Source: G958296245 sp963664035 (GTDB taxonomy: Bacteria; Chloroflexota; Dehalococcoidia; Lucifugimonadales; G958296245). From it: DNA of 64,000 nt. A program made the translations under genes and the position numbers. Numbering within the stretch: the stretch's first letter is position 1; each line of letters begins with the position of its first letter. Positions 56,009-64,000 of the stretch are shown here, piece by piece. Where the stretch lies: NCBI GenBank assembly GCA_963664035.2, contig OY760867.2:1674001-1738000 (forward strand), given 5' to 3'. Below the pieces are notes generated by a model that was not told the origin of the DNA, did not search any database, and saw only the letters and a list, made by a program, of their open reading frames with translations.

Positions 56009-57316
56009 CTATCCGAAGCGGGTCAGGTTGTCGTAGAACCAGGACAGGGGGAGCGATATTTGGACGGAGGCGTTGTTGCCGCGCTTCGATTCGGGCCGCT
56101 GGTCGTACCGCCTCGTGCCCACGGGGTCTGCGACGAGGGAAGCGCGGTCTCGGGACCCGAAGCGGACGATTACCTGGTCCTGCCAGAGCGAGATGAACGG
56201 GTAGGTGCCCTGTATGTCGTTGAGGGGCATTCGCGGGGAGAGCTCCATCGCGCGGTAGTTTTGGATGGGCGGGGGCTCGACGTAGGTGCGGTCATGCTCT
56301 CCGTAGACGGAGAAGACGTTCCGGCTGCGTAGCCAGGTCGTGCCGCCGTCCTTGCTAATGGCGGCCGAGAGGCGGTGGCGCTGGAGGCCCTTTTCGATTT
56401 CGTCGGGGGACGCCTGGTTCCATATGACGAGCAGGTCGCCGGTACCGGGGAGCCGGGTCATGGCCGCCGGCGCCAGCGCCGTTGCGAGCGGGCTGGGCTC
56501 CGGGTGCGACCAGGTGGCGCCGTTGTCGGCGGACCACGACTGGAAGAAGCGGCCCAGCGGCGTGCGCATGAGCATGAGGAGGTGGTCTGGGCCGACCTCC
56601 GCGATGGCGGGCTCGTTGCAGCGCCAGTGGCCGCCGGCGCTGAAGTCCAGGGTTACGAAGAGCTCGCCGCCGGCGCCCCACCTGCCCTTGCCCTCGTTGG
56701 CGCTCCAGGTGCGGCCCTCGTCGTCGGAGTAGTAGGCCCAACAGTAGGTGAAGAAGTGCTCGTAGCCGTGCGCGCCGACCTGGGCGAACTCGTCGCCGAA
56801 CATGGCCCGCGTCGTCGGGCCTATTCCCAGGCTGCCGCCGCGCAGCGTCTTGCCGACCAGGTTGTAGACGGCGGCTACGATGCGCCCGCTGCCGGTGACG
56901 GCGGCCTCGTTGTGGATGACGGCGCTGTTGTACGGCTCGGACACGCGGAACGGCTCCGACCATGTCTTGCCGTCGTCCTCGGACACGCGGAACCACTCGG
57001 TCTGCTGGTAGGGGCGCTCCCTGCCCGGGTTGCGGTCGGGGTCGCTCCAGAATGCGCCGATGCGGCCGGACTTCAGCCTGGCGAGGTGCCGTAGCGAGCC
57101 GTCGATCTCGGAGCCGTCGGTCTGCGCGAGGGGCGTAGGCTCCGACCAGGTCATGCCCCCGTCATTGGATATCGACCGCGTCGCGCCGCGCACGCCCAGC
57201 AGGCTGCCGTCGCCGAGCTCCAGCATGCTCCTGGAGTCGCCGGGGTCCTCCACGTTGACGTAGGCGGCCTCGCCTGGGACGCACTCGCGGACCCGTTCTT
57301 CGAAAGCCGTGTCCAT
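56009..57316 (-). CDS. Sialidase / BNR-repeat glycosidase family protein
   Basis: 435 aa, ATG 57316. Five Asp-box (BNR) repeats: 'SNDGGMTWSEP', 'SEDDGKTWSEP', 'YSDDEGRTWSANEG', 'SADNGATWSHPEP' and 'SKDGGTTWLRSRN', spaced as in a six-bladed propeller. No signal peptide is visible, so a cytoplasmic location is likely. An arginine triad as in true sialidases is not obvious, so the activity may be on another glycoside or the protein may be non-catalytic. It precedes the sugar-acid operon on the same strand. Confidence 0.8.
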   Translation of the reverse strand: MDTAFEERVRECVPGEAAYVNVEDPGDSRSMLELGDGSLLGVRGATRSISNDGGMTWSEPTPLAQTDGSEIDGSLRHLARLKSGRIGAFWSDPDRNPGRERPYQQTEWFRVSEDDGKTWSEPFRVSEPYNSAVIHNEAAVTGSGRIVAAVYNLVGKTLRGGSLGIGPTTRAMFGDEFAQVGAHGYEHFFTYCWAYYSDDEGRTWSANEGKGRWGAGGELFVTLDFSAGGHWRCNEPAIAEVGPDHLLMLMRTPLGRFFQSWSADNGATWSHPEPSPLATALAPAAMTRLPGTGDLLVIWNQASPDEIEKGLQRHRLSAAISKDGGTTWLRSRNVFSVYGEHDRTYVEPPPIQNYRAMELSPRMPLNDIQGTYPFISLWQDQVIVRFGSRDRASLVADPVGTRRYDQRPESKRGNNASVQISLPLSWFYDNLTRFG

Positions 57317-57420
57317 TTTTCAGGTCTCCTTTCGCCGCGCCGGGGCTGCTTGCAGCCCGCCTAGTGTTTAGACAACCTAGCAATGATGGGTGGAGAGAAT
57401 ACTGCGCGAGGCAGCGGTGC

Positions 57421-57480
57421 CCCCACCCCCGTATCCAGTACGGGGCAGGCTCTAACCCTCCCTCAATATATGGGGGAGGG
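57421..57480. repeat. Compound repeat and REP-A-like palindrome
   Basis: CCCCCGTATCCAGTACGGGG followed by CAGGCTCTAACCCTCCC and a short palindrome around ATATAT with CCCTCC/GGGAGGGG arms. Confidence 0.65.
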
Positions 57481-57495
57481 GATTCAAGTGTTCCC

Positions 57496-58281
57496 CTAGA
57501 GTATCTGGGATAGGAAGCGCTTTACTCGTTCGTGGCGCGGGTTGTTGAAGAAGTCGTTGGGGGGCTGGTCCTCTACGATTACGCCCTCGTCGAACATCAG
57601 GATCCGGTCGGCCACCTCGCGGGCGAAGCCGAGCTCGTGGGTGACGGCGACGATGGTCATCTGGGAGGCGGCCAGCTCGCGCATCACCTCTAGGACCTCC
57701 TTGATCATCTCGGGGTCGAGCGCGGAGGTCGGCTCGTCGAAGAGCATGATCTTGGGGTCCATGGCGAGAGCGCGGGCGATGGCCACGCGCTGCTGCTGCC
57801 CGCCGGAGAGCTCGCCGGGGTACTTTTCCGCCTGCTCCGGGATGCCGACTCTTTCGAGAAGCTCCCGCGCCCTGGCCTCCGCCTCCTCGAGCGGGAGCTT
57901 GCGGACCTTCGTGGGGGCTAGGGTGATGTTGCTCATTACGCTGAGGTGGGGGAATAGGTTGAACTGCTGGAACACCATGCCTACTTCCCGCCTTATGGCG
58001 TCTATGTTGCGGATGTCGTCCGTCATCTCGAAGCCGTCGACTATTATGTCGCCCCGCTGGTGCTTCTCCAGGCGGTTGATCGTGCGGATGAAGGTGGACT
58101 TGCCGGACCCCGATGGGCCTATGACCACCACCACCTCGCCCCTGGCGACCGACGTGGTGACGCCGCGCAGGGCGTGGAAGCTCCCGAACCACTTGTGAAC
58201 GTCGCGGCAGACGATGATGTCCTCCGCACCGTTCGACTGTCCGTCTACCGTCATTGCCGCGTCCGAGTTTTGATTCTCCAT
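57496..58281 (-). CDS. aapP: Amino-acid ABC transporter ATP-binding protein
   Basis: 261 aa from ATG 58281 with AGGAG 8 nt upstream; the longer frame from GTG 58308 overlaps the permease stop. Walker A 'GPSGSGKST', Q-loop 'MVFQQFNLFPHL', signature 'LSGGQQQRVAIARAL', Walker B 'IMLFDEPTSALDPE', and 'VTHELGFA' H-loop. This is the PAAT family (GlnQ/AapP-like). It energises import of polar amino acids with the two permeases encoded just upstream. Confidence 0.93.
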   Translation of the reverse strand: MENQNSDAAMTVDGQSNGAEDIIVCRDVHKWFGSFHALRGVTTSVARGEVVVVIGPSGSGKSTFIRTINRLEKHQRGDIIVDGFEMTDDIRNIDAIRREVGMVFQQFNLFPHLSVMSNITLAPTKVRKLPLEEAEARARELLERVGIPEQAEKYPGELSGGQQQRVAIARALAMDPKIMLFDEPTSALDPEMIKEVLEVMRELAASQMTIVAVTHELGFAREVADRILMFDEGVIVEDQPPNDFFNNPRHERVKRFLSQIL

Positions 58282-58297
58282 ATCGCCGACTCCTAGC

Positions 58298-59530
58298 TTA
58301 CCGCTCACCCACGCCCAGGTATCTTTCGAGGTTCCGGCTGGCGTACGACATGGTGTACGTGATCAGCCAGAAGACGACGGCCACGAAAATGTATAGCTCT
58401 CGCCCGTTGTCGATGAATTCGGGGTTGCCCTGGACGATCGCTCGACCTATCTCGAGGATGTCCAGCATCCCGACGATGTAGACGAGACTGGTGTCCTTGA
58501 ACAGGGCGATGAACTGACCGACTATGGCGGGTATGACGTTTCGTATTGCCTGGGGCAGCAGTATCAGCACCGTCACCTGCCAGCCCGGAAGCCCGAGCGC
58601 CCTGGCGGCCTCGGCCTGCCCGGGGGGCAGTCCCTGGAGCCCGCCCCTTATGTTCTCGGCCATGTATGCCGAGGAGAAGAGGGTGATGACGATCGCGGCG
58701 CGCGTGACCGAGTCGACCGGGAAGTTCTCCGGCAGCGCCAGGGGCACGAGCACCTGGGACACGAACAGCAGGGTGATGAGCGGGACCCCGCGGAACACCT
58801 CGATGAAGACGACGCAGAGCAGCTTCACCACGGGCAGGTTGCTGCGCCGCCCGAGGGCCAGCGCGACGCCGATGGGGAAGGAGAGTACGATGCCCCAGAC
58901 CGACAGGATCAGGTTGAGCATGAGTCCGCCCCAGACCCTCGGCGACACGGGTTCCATGGCGCCCACGCCCGGCAGCCCGACGAGCAGGAAGAGGAACAGG
59001 ACGTATCCGACGAGGCCGCAGACCACGAGCCATCGGGGCCGCCCCACCGTTTCGGTGGTGCCGAGCCAGTACGCGATGGCCAGGACCGGCAGGTTGGCCA
59101 GGACGAGGATGCGAATGTCCGGCGGCATGTCGACGCCCTCGTGCAGGGCTCCGTAGGGCAGGATGCCGACCACGAGCGGGATGACTCCGTAGCCGACGGC
59201 GATACGCAGGGCGGCCCCCTTCCACATGCCCGCCGCCAGGCCGAAGAGGACGGACACCATGAGCCAGCCCATCAGCGGCCGCCAGGCGTGCTCGGTGGGG
59301 TATATGCCGATGGCGTACTGCTGGGGTCGGCTCGTGACGAGGGTCCAGTCCGAGGTCGTGAAGAGCCAGTCCAGCGCGTACCAGCACGCCAGGAGGGCCA
59401 GCGGCGCCGATACGACGGTGACGACCGTGCTGGGCCAGCTTCCAAACAGGTTGATCCGGGCCCAGCCTATCCACCCCGTCTCGGTACGGGGAGGCGACAG
59501 GGGCGCCGTATTCTCGGTCGCGGCGGCCAC
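58298..59530 (-). CDS. aapM: Amino-acid ABC transporter permease, AapM-like
   Basis: 410 aa. A long N-terminal part with several helices (residues 35-215) precedes the permease core, which has the EAA loop 'EAARALGLPGWQVTVLILLPQAIRNVIPAIVGQF'. The longer, AapM-type architecture distinguishes it from simple His/Gln permeases. It pairs with the AapQ-like protein upstream (6 nt gap) and the ATPase downstream. Confidence 0.92.
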   Translation of the reverse strand: MAAATENTAPLSPPRTETGWIGWARINLFGSWPSTVVTVVSAPLALLACWYALDWLFTTSDWTLVTSRPQQYAIGIYPTEHAWRPLMGWLMVSVLFGLAAGMWKGAALRIAVGYGVIPLVVGILPYGALHEGVDMPPDIRILVLANLPVLAIAYWLGTTETVGRPRWLVVCGLVGYVLFLFLLVGLPGVGAMEPVSPRVWGGLMLNLILSVWGIVLSFPIGVALALGRRSNLPVVKLLCVVFIEVFRGVPLITLLFVSQVLVPLALPENFPVDSVTRAAIVITLFSSAYMAENIRGGLQGLPPGQAEAARALGLPGWQVTVLILLPQAIRNVIPAIVGQFIALFKDTSLVYIVGMLDILEIGRAIVQGNPEFIDNGRELYIFVAVVFWLITYTMSYASRNLERYLGVGER

Positions 59531-59536
59531 GTTGCG

Positions 59537-60730
59537 CTAGCCTCCCCTGAACTGGATGTAACGGTTGTACAGGTTGCCGATAAGGGAGTAGCCGAGGCTG
59601 AAGAGCAGGTAGACGGCCATGATGATCAGGAAGATGGAGATGGCCGGGGCCGTCTGTGTCATCGTCTTGGCGACGCTGGTCAGGTCGGCGTAGCCGATGG
59701 CGATGGCGAGGCTGCTGTTCTTGGTCAGGTTCAGGTACTGGCTGATGAGGGGCGGCACGATGACGCGGAGGGCCTGCGGGAAGGTGACGTGGCGCAGGGT
59801 CTCCAGGGTGCTGAGGCCGAGCGAGCGGGATGCCTCTCCCTGCCCACGCGATACGGATTGGAGGCCGGCCCGCACGATCTCGGCGATGAAGGACGACGTG
59901 TATATTATGAGGCCCACGAGCAGCGCCGCCAGCTCGATGGATATGGTTACGCCGCCCCGCAGGTGCCCGAAGCGTCCCTCCGGGTGGGGCAGCTCGACGA
60001 CGAGGGGGGCGGAGCCCAGGGCGAACCACGCGACGACGCCAATTACGGCGGCGGTGACGGCAGCCAGGACGATGGGGTACGAGGGCTTGCCGGTGCGAAG
60101 CTCCCGGCGCGTGGCTATCTGCTGCACGAGCAGGGCTAGGGCGACGGCGACGACGGCGCATATTGCCCACGCCAACGCGGTTTCCTGGCCCTTGAGCCAG
60201 GGGAACGAGAGGCCGGAGTTGTTCATGTATACGGCGTCGAACCATACGAGTCCCTCCCGCACCTGCGGGAGTCCGAGCAGCATGATGTACCAGAAGAAGA
60301 GCTGCACGATCAGGGGCACGTTTCGGAAGAACTCGACGTATGCCTTGGCCGCCCGGCTGAGAATCCAGTTGCCTGCGAGCTGGGAGGCGCCTATGACGAC
60401 GCCCAGCGCGGTGGCGAGGACCACGCCCACGAGGGACAGGGTGAGGGTGTTCGTGGCGGCCACGAGGAAGGCATAGGCGAAGGTGTCGCTCTCCTCGTAG
60501 GGCAGGAGGGACTCGCTGATGGGAGTGGAGTACTCCCTGGAGAGGAAGGACCATCCGCGCGGTATGTCGCGCTCCTCCATGGCGGAGGTGAGGTTGTAGA
60601 TGAAGAAGGCCACGACGGCGATCACGACGATGGCCGAAACGATCTGGGCGGCCCAACCCTGAATTCGCGCGTGCCGCCATATTGGTATGCCCTGGTAGGT
60701 GAGGGACTGAGTCATCGTGGCGCCCATCAT
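59537..60730 (-). CDS. aapQ: Amino-acid ABC transporter permease, AapQ-like
   Basis: 397 aa. The core has the EAA loop 'EASRSLGLSTLETLRHVTFPQALRVIVPPLISQYLNLTKNSSLAIAIGYADL', typical of the AapQ branch, and a long periplasmic segment after the second helix. ATG 60730 is used; MTQSLTYQG at 60715 is an alternative, and neither has a strong SD. Forms the channel with AapM. Confidence 0.92.
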   Translation of the reverse strand: MMGATMTQSLTYQGIPIWRHARIQGWAAQIVSAIVVIAVVAFFIYNLTSAMEERDIPRGWSFLSREYSTPISESLLPYEESDTFAYAFLVAATNTLTLSLVGVVLATALGVVIGASQLAGNWILSRAAKAYVEFFRNVPLIVQLFFWYIMLLGLPQVREGLVWFDAVYMNNSGLSFPWLKGQETALAWAICAVVAVALALLVQQIATRRELRTGKPSYPIVLAAVTAAVIGVVAWFALGSAPLVVELPHPEGRFGHLRGGVTISIELAALLVGLIIYTSSFIAEIVRAGLQSVSRGQGEASRSLGLSTLETLRHVTFPQALRVIVPPLISQYLNLTKNSSLAIAIGYADLTSVAKTMTQTAPAISIFLIIMAVYLLFSLGYSLIGNLYNRYIQFRGG

Positions 60731-60814
60731 GCCATAAGTAGGCGATACCTACAAGGCGGCGGAGACCTTTGCACAACTCGCTTGGCGCTTCTTCCGCAGG
60801 GGGGGAGGGACATA

Positions 60815-60858
60815 GGACCCTCATCCTAACCTTCTCCCGTCCGACGGGAGAAGGGACA
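60815..60858. repeat. REP-A-like palindrome
   Basis: CCTCATCCTAACCTTCTCCCGTC-CGACGGGAGAAGGGAC type variant between the permease gene and the first binding-protein gene. Confidence 0.7.
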
Positions 60859-60897
60859 ATCAAGTTGCGGCGCGGCGGATTTCCGCGTGGTCTGTCG

Positions 60898-62013
60898 TTA
60901 GCGCAGGGGGGCGGCGTAGATCTGTCCGCCCCTGGGGCAGTCGGAGCATGGGGCGTCGGCCCAGAGGGCGTTGCGGCTTCCCTCGCGGGGCAGGTCGATG
61001 CCGCCCGGCCCCAGGTTGCGATCGTAGATCTCGCCGTAGTTGCCGACGGCCTCGATGACCGTTTGGCCGGCGGTCTGGTCCAGCCCAAGGCCCTCCTGGC
61101 CGAACGCCCCTTCCGTGCCGAGCAGGCGTTTCACCTTCACGTTGTCGCTGGCTGCCATGGCGGCCACGTTGCCCGAATCGACGCCGTAGGCCTCGGCGTA
61201 GATGAGGATACCCATGACGGTCTTCACGATGTCGAACCACTGCTCGTCGCCGTGGGGCACGACCGGGCCGAGCGGCTCCTCGGAGATCGTCTCCGGCAGG
61301 ATCATATGGTCCTCGGGATTGGGGAGAGTAGTGCGCAACGAGGTGAGGGCCGAGCGGTCGCTTGTGAAGACGTCGCATGCGCCGCTCGCGTACGACTCCA
61401 GGGCCACCTGCGACTCTTCGAAGACCCGGGCGTCGTATTCCAGGTTGTTCTGCCTGAAGAAGTCCGCCATGTTCAGCTCGGTCGTCGTGCCGCTGGTGAC
61501 GCACACCGACGCCCCTCCGAGGTCGTAAGAACTGTCGACCCCCAGGCTTCTCGTGACCATGAAGCCCTGTCCGTCGTAGAACATGGTCTGGACGAAGTTG
61601 CCCCAGTAGACGTCCCGGGAGGTGGTCCAGGTGGTGACGAAGACGAGCATGTCCACTTCGCCCGACTGGAGGACGGGGCCCCGTTCGGCGGCGGTAAGCA
61701 TGCGGACGTCGATGGCGTCCGGGTCTCCCAGGACGGCGGCTGCCACCGCGCGGCAGAGGTCGATGTCGAACCCCTCGGCCCTGCCCGATTCGTCCAGGAA
61801 GCCGAAGCCGGGCGTATCCGTGACGGCGGCGCAGACGAGGCGGCCGCGGGCGCGGACCGCGTCCAGGCGGGAGCTTTCGGCTTTCTCACCGACCGCCTCG
61901 CCATCGGCCGGGGCGGCGTCGGGGTCCCCGTTCTCGTCTCCGCAGGCAATGAGCACAGCGAGAGCGAGGGCCAAGCTCAGAGCCGCGATATGTGTAAGAG
62001 CGGTTCGTAGCAT
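60898..62013 (-). CDS. aapJ: Amino-acid ABC transporter substrate-binding lipoprotein, AapJ-like (1)
   Basis: 371 aa. Lipoprotein signal with lipobox LIAC (Cys24). The binding domain has 'AEGFDIDLCRAVAAAVLGDPDAIDVRMLTAAERGPVLQSGEVDMLVFVTTWTTSRD', 'FYDGQGFMV', 'VCVTSGTTTELNMADFF' and 'ISEEPLGPVVPHGDEQWFDIV', all typical of AapJ. It presents general L-amino acids to the AapQM permease. A very close paralogue lies immediately upstream at 62159. Confidence 0.93.
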   Translation of the reverse strand: MLRTALTHIAALSLALALAVLIACGDENGDPDAAPADGEAVGEKAESSRLDAVRARGRLVCAAVTDTPGFGFLDESGRAEGFDIDLCRAVAAAVLGDPDAIDVRMLTAAERGPVLQSGEVDMLVFVTTWTTSRDVYWGNFVQTMFYDGQGFMVTRSLGVDSSYDLGGASVCVTSGTTTELNMADFFRQNNLEYDARVFEESQVALESYASGACDVFTSDRSALTSLRTTLPNPEDHMILPETISEEPLGPVVPHGDEQWFDIVKTVMGILIYAEAYGVDSGNVAAMAASDNVKVKRLLGTEGAFGQEGLGLDQTAGQTVIEAVGNYGEIYDRNLGPGGIDLPREGSRNALWADAPCSDCPRGGQIYAAPLR

Positions 62014-62024
62014 TTCGTCACCCC

Positions 62025-62082
62025 TATCCCCGTATCAAGTACGGGGCAAGCTCTAACCTTCCCCCATCAAGGGGGAAGGGAC
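62025..62082. repeat. Compound repeat with REP-A palindrome
   Basis: CCCCGTATCAAGTACGGGGCAAGCTCTAACC joined to CCTTCCCCCATCAAGGGGGAAGGGA. Same composite as 57421-57480. Confidence 0.75.
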
Positions 62083-62158
62083 GCTTGCCACGCGCATCAT
62101 ACAAGTCGGGCTCGTCACGACGCATCGCGACGAGCCCGAATTTCGCGTTTACCTTCGT

Positions 62159-63349
62159 CTACCTGAGGGGGGCGGCGTATATCTGCCCGCCCTTCGGGCA
62201 GTCCGAGCATGGCGCGTCGGCCCAGAGGGCGTTCCTACCATTCTCGCGGGGCAGGTCGATGCCTCCCGCTCCTAGGTTGCGCTCGTAGATCTCGCCGTAG
62301 TTGCCCACGGCGCTGATGATCTCCTGGCCGACGTTCTGGTCGAGGCCGAGCTCCTCCTGGCCGAAGGAACCCTCGGTACCGAGCAGGCGCTTCGCCTTCA
62401 CGTTGTCGCCCGCGGCCACGGCGGCCACGTTGCCCGAGTTTATGCCGTATGCCTCGGCGTAGATGAGCAGGCTCATCACGGACTTCACTATGTCGAACCA
62501 CTGGTCGTCGCCGTGCGGCACCACGGGGCCGAGCGGCTCCTCGGAGATCGTCTCCGGCAGGATGACGTGATCTTCGGGATTGGGCAGGGCGCTGCGGAGC
62601 GCGGCGAGCTGCGAGCGGTCATTGGTGAACACGTCGCAGGACCCGCTCTTGTAGGACTCGAGAACTACGTCGGTGTCCTCGTAGACCTTCGGGTTGTATT
62701 CCAGGTTGTTCTGCCTGAAGAAGTCTGCCATGTTCAGCTCGGTGGTGGTGCCCGCGGTCACGCAGACGGCAGCCCCGCCGAGCTCATAGGCGCTCGTGAC
62801 GCCGAGGTCCGCCGGGACCATGAAGCCCTGGCCGTCGTAGAACATGGTCTGGGCGTAGTTGCCCCAGGATGCGTCGCGCGAAGTGGTCCAGGTGACCGTG
62901 CGCACGAGCATGTCCACCTCGCCCGACTGGATGGTCGGGCCGCGCTCGGCGGCGGTGATCAGCCGGATATCTATGGCGTTGGGGTCGCCGAGGACTGCCG
63001 TCGCAAGCGCGCGGCAGAGGTCGATGTCGAACCCAACGTTATTGCCGGCCGCATCGAGAGCGCCGTAGCCGGGAACGTCGTTGCGGCTGGCGCAGATGAC
63101 CTTGCCGCGCTCCCTGACCGTGTTGAGACGGGTGCCCTGCACCATGGCGGGGGCCTCGTCCTTCTCCATCTCCATCTTCTCCATGTCCGCCTTCATATCA
63201 TCCAACTGCGACTGCAGCTGGGATATCTGGGCGTCCTTGTCGTCCAACATCCGTTGCGTATCTTCGTCCGTGCCGCTGTCGCAGGCGGACAGGAACAGCG
63301 CGACGGCTGCCAGTAGACCTAGCCGTATCGTCCACTTCAACACTTCCAT
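62159..63349 (-). CDS. Amino-acid ABC transporter substrate-binding lipoprotein, AapJ-like (2)
   Basis: 396 aa. Lipobox LSAC (Cys23). Unlike the paralogue downstream it has a coiled-coil spacer (residues 29-63, 'DTQRMLDDKDAQISQLQSQLDDMKADMEKMEMEKD') before the binding domain, which would hold the protein away from the membrane. The binding domain is nearly identical at the C-terminal half, including 'ADAPCSDCPKGGQIYAAPLR'. It has its own promoter upstream. Probably alternative substrate specificity for the same permease. Confidence 0.92.
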   Translation of the reverse strand: MEVLKWTIRLGLLAAVALFLSACDSGTDEDTQRMLDDKDAQISQLQSQLDDMKADMEKMEMEKDEAPAMVQGTRLNTVRERGKVICASRNDVPGYGALDAAGNNVGFDIDLCRALATAVLGDPNAIDIRLITAAERGPTIQSGEVDMLVRTVTWTTSRDASWGNYAQTMFYDGQGFMVPADLGVTSAYELGGAAVCVTAGTTTELNMADFFRQNNLEYNPKVYEDTDVVLESYKSGSCDVFTNDRSQLAALRSALPNPEDHVILPETISEEPLGPVVPHGDDQWFDIVKSVMSLLIYAEAYGINSGNVAAVAAGDNVKAKRLLGTEGSFGQEELGLDQNVGQEIISAVGNYGEIYERNLGAGGIDLPRENGRNALWADAPCSDCPKGGQIYAAPLR

Positions 63350-63386
63350 TGCTTGTCAACTCTCCTCTCTGGGTATCTCGTTCAGA

Positions 63387-63395
63387 CTTAGTATA
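63387..63395 (-). promoter_or_regulatory. Extended -10 promoter of binding-protein gene 2
   Basis: Minus strand TGGTATACT: a TGn element with TATACT, about 40 nt before the ATG at 63349. The -35 region is weak. Confidence 0.5.
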
Positions 63396-63447
63396 CCACC
63401 GAAACGGTCGGGTTTGGTGACGGTTACGGGCGCAATCGGGATGTTCG

Positions 63448-64000
63448 TCACCACGTGACGAACATCGGCATTACGACATGGACGTAGCTGTCGTCGCCGA
63501 CGGGGCGGAGCACGCCGGGGCTCGAAGCGGTGGTCGTCTCGAGGGCGACCTCGCCCTCGCCGAGCACCGCGAGCACGTCGGCCAGGTACTTGCTGTTGAA
63601 GGCGATCTTCGATTCGGAGCCCTCGACCCTGGCGTCGATCTCGCCCATGTTCTCCCCGACCTCTTCAGCCCTGGAGACGATGGACATCTTGCCGGCGGCC
63701 CCGTTCTCGCCCTCGGACACCATGAGGCGCACGATGCCGCTTCCGTCCCGGGCGAATATGGACGCCGTCCGGGTGGCTCGCAGGAACTCCTCCAGGCTGA
63801 CCATCACCCTGGTGTCGTAGGACTGGGGGATGAGCTGGGAGTAGTTGGGGAAGGTGCCCTGTATGAGCTGGGTGACCATCTCCACGTCTTGCAGGCGGAA
63901 GAGGGCCTGGCTCTTGGAGGGGGTCACGGTGAACTCGACGGGGTCCTGCTGGCCTCCGATGAGGCGGCTCACCTCCTGGAGGGCGCGGGCGGGGATGATG
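63448..64000 (-). CDS. dnaN: DNA polymerase III beta clamp, C-terminal part
   Basis: The 3' end of dnaN; the frame is open to the window edge, so the N-terminal half is missing. 'IPARALQEVSRL', 'QGTFPNYSQLIP', 'FNSKYLADVLAVL' and the C-terminal 'SSPGVLRPVGDDSYVHVVMPMFVTW' (consensus ends xxPVLIxPxxxxxxxYLIMPVRL) are recognisable domain 2-3 segments. It forms the sliding clamp of the replisome. The orientation suggests the rest of the gene, and perhaps the origin region, lies to the right. Confidence 0.95.
   Translation of the reverse strand, partial: IIPARALQEVSRLIGGQQDPVEFTVTPSKSQALFRLQDVEMVTQLIQGTFPNYSQLIPQSYDTRVMVSLEEFLRATRTASIFARDGSGIVRLMVSEGENGAAGKMSIVSRAEEVGENMGEIDARVEGSESKIAFNSKYLADVLAVLGEGEVALETTTASSPGVLRPVGDDSYVHVVMPMFVTW

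Overview
The window looks like the chromosome of a high-GC bacterium of the phylum Chloroflexota, most plausibly a Dehalococcoidia/SAR202-like lineage. This is inference. It rests on secreted proteins with long Pro-Thr linkers, a large surface protein ending in 'GWNLISLPG'-type repeats, several catabolic enzymes of the enolase, HpcH/HpaI and amidohydrolase superfamilies, an Aap-type amino-acid ABC system, and dense families of short palindromic repeats. No rRNA is present; one tRNA-Ser(UGA) is.

Layout. 1-4840: two tandem paralogous secreted metzincin-type zinc proteases, the first cut by the window edge. 5522-8684: a three-gene catabolic cluster (DSD1-type PLP enzyme, M24 creatinase-like hydrolase, maleate isomerase/EutA-like protein). 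8735-11954: ffh, a DinJ-YafQ type toxin-antitoxin pair, rho. 12132-14080: an island of nested repeats containing a MITE-like element, a 1435-bp IS66-family element and a second dispersed repeat. 14093-19996: a duplicated PaREP1/HEPN-like gene, pyrG, sucD, sucC, tRNA-Ser, with two striking tandem arrays (10 units of 48 bp; 4 units of 84 bp between sucC and sucD). 20103-21369: a BrnT toxin and three BrnA-like antitoxins. 21447-27660: a large surface protein with tandem promoters, two copies of a 58-aa membrane protein, and a Pro-Thr-rich membrane-anchored protein. 27683-29596: a frameshifted NYN nuclease with a structured leader, then three small genes made by duplication of a C-terminal module. 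29643-36531: aldo/keto reductase, a 1220-aa FtsX-type permease, and a broken LRR + beta-propeller locus. 36720-42098: argF, der, plsY, gpsA, a class III aminotransferase. 42236-44009: a second MITE copy, an intact NYN nuclease gene with a terminator-bearing leader, and a HicB gene with a decayed HicA. 43990-47606: aldolase, phosphotriesterase-like lactonase, zinc-finger/pRiA4b-like protein, DapA-like lyase. 47848-49794: small membrane proteins, one destroyed by the second IS66 copy. 50002-53211: a putative two-gene TA-like pair, an unrecognised 489-aa protein, a VapBC-type pair. 53235-57316: sugar-acid catabolism (P-loop kinase-like protein, NAD-dependent epimerase, enolase-superfamily dehydratase, sialidase). 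57496-63349: a complete Aap/polar amino-acid ABC transporter with two substrate-binding paralogues. 63448-64000: the C-terminal part of dnaN, cut by the window edge.

How the parts work together. Core genes (ffh, rho, pyrG, sucCD, argF, der-plsY-gpsA, dnaN) alternate with accessory blocks. The accessory blocks suggest a scavenger of amino acids, modified amino acids and sugar acids. The most unusual observations are: (i) three loci (two NYN nuclease genes and a HicB gene) that share a promoter / hairpin / terminator-like hairpin / strong SD plan, reminiscent of type III toxin-antitoxin or attenuation; (ii) four tandem 27-codon mini-ORFs cloned from the start of sucD and a palindromic repeat, now separating sucC from sucD; (iii) an IS66 copy sitting at the centre of a head-to-head MITE palindrome with an 8-bp target duplication. 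All calls are from reading sequence only; no database search was run.
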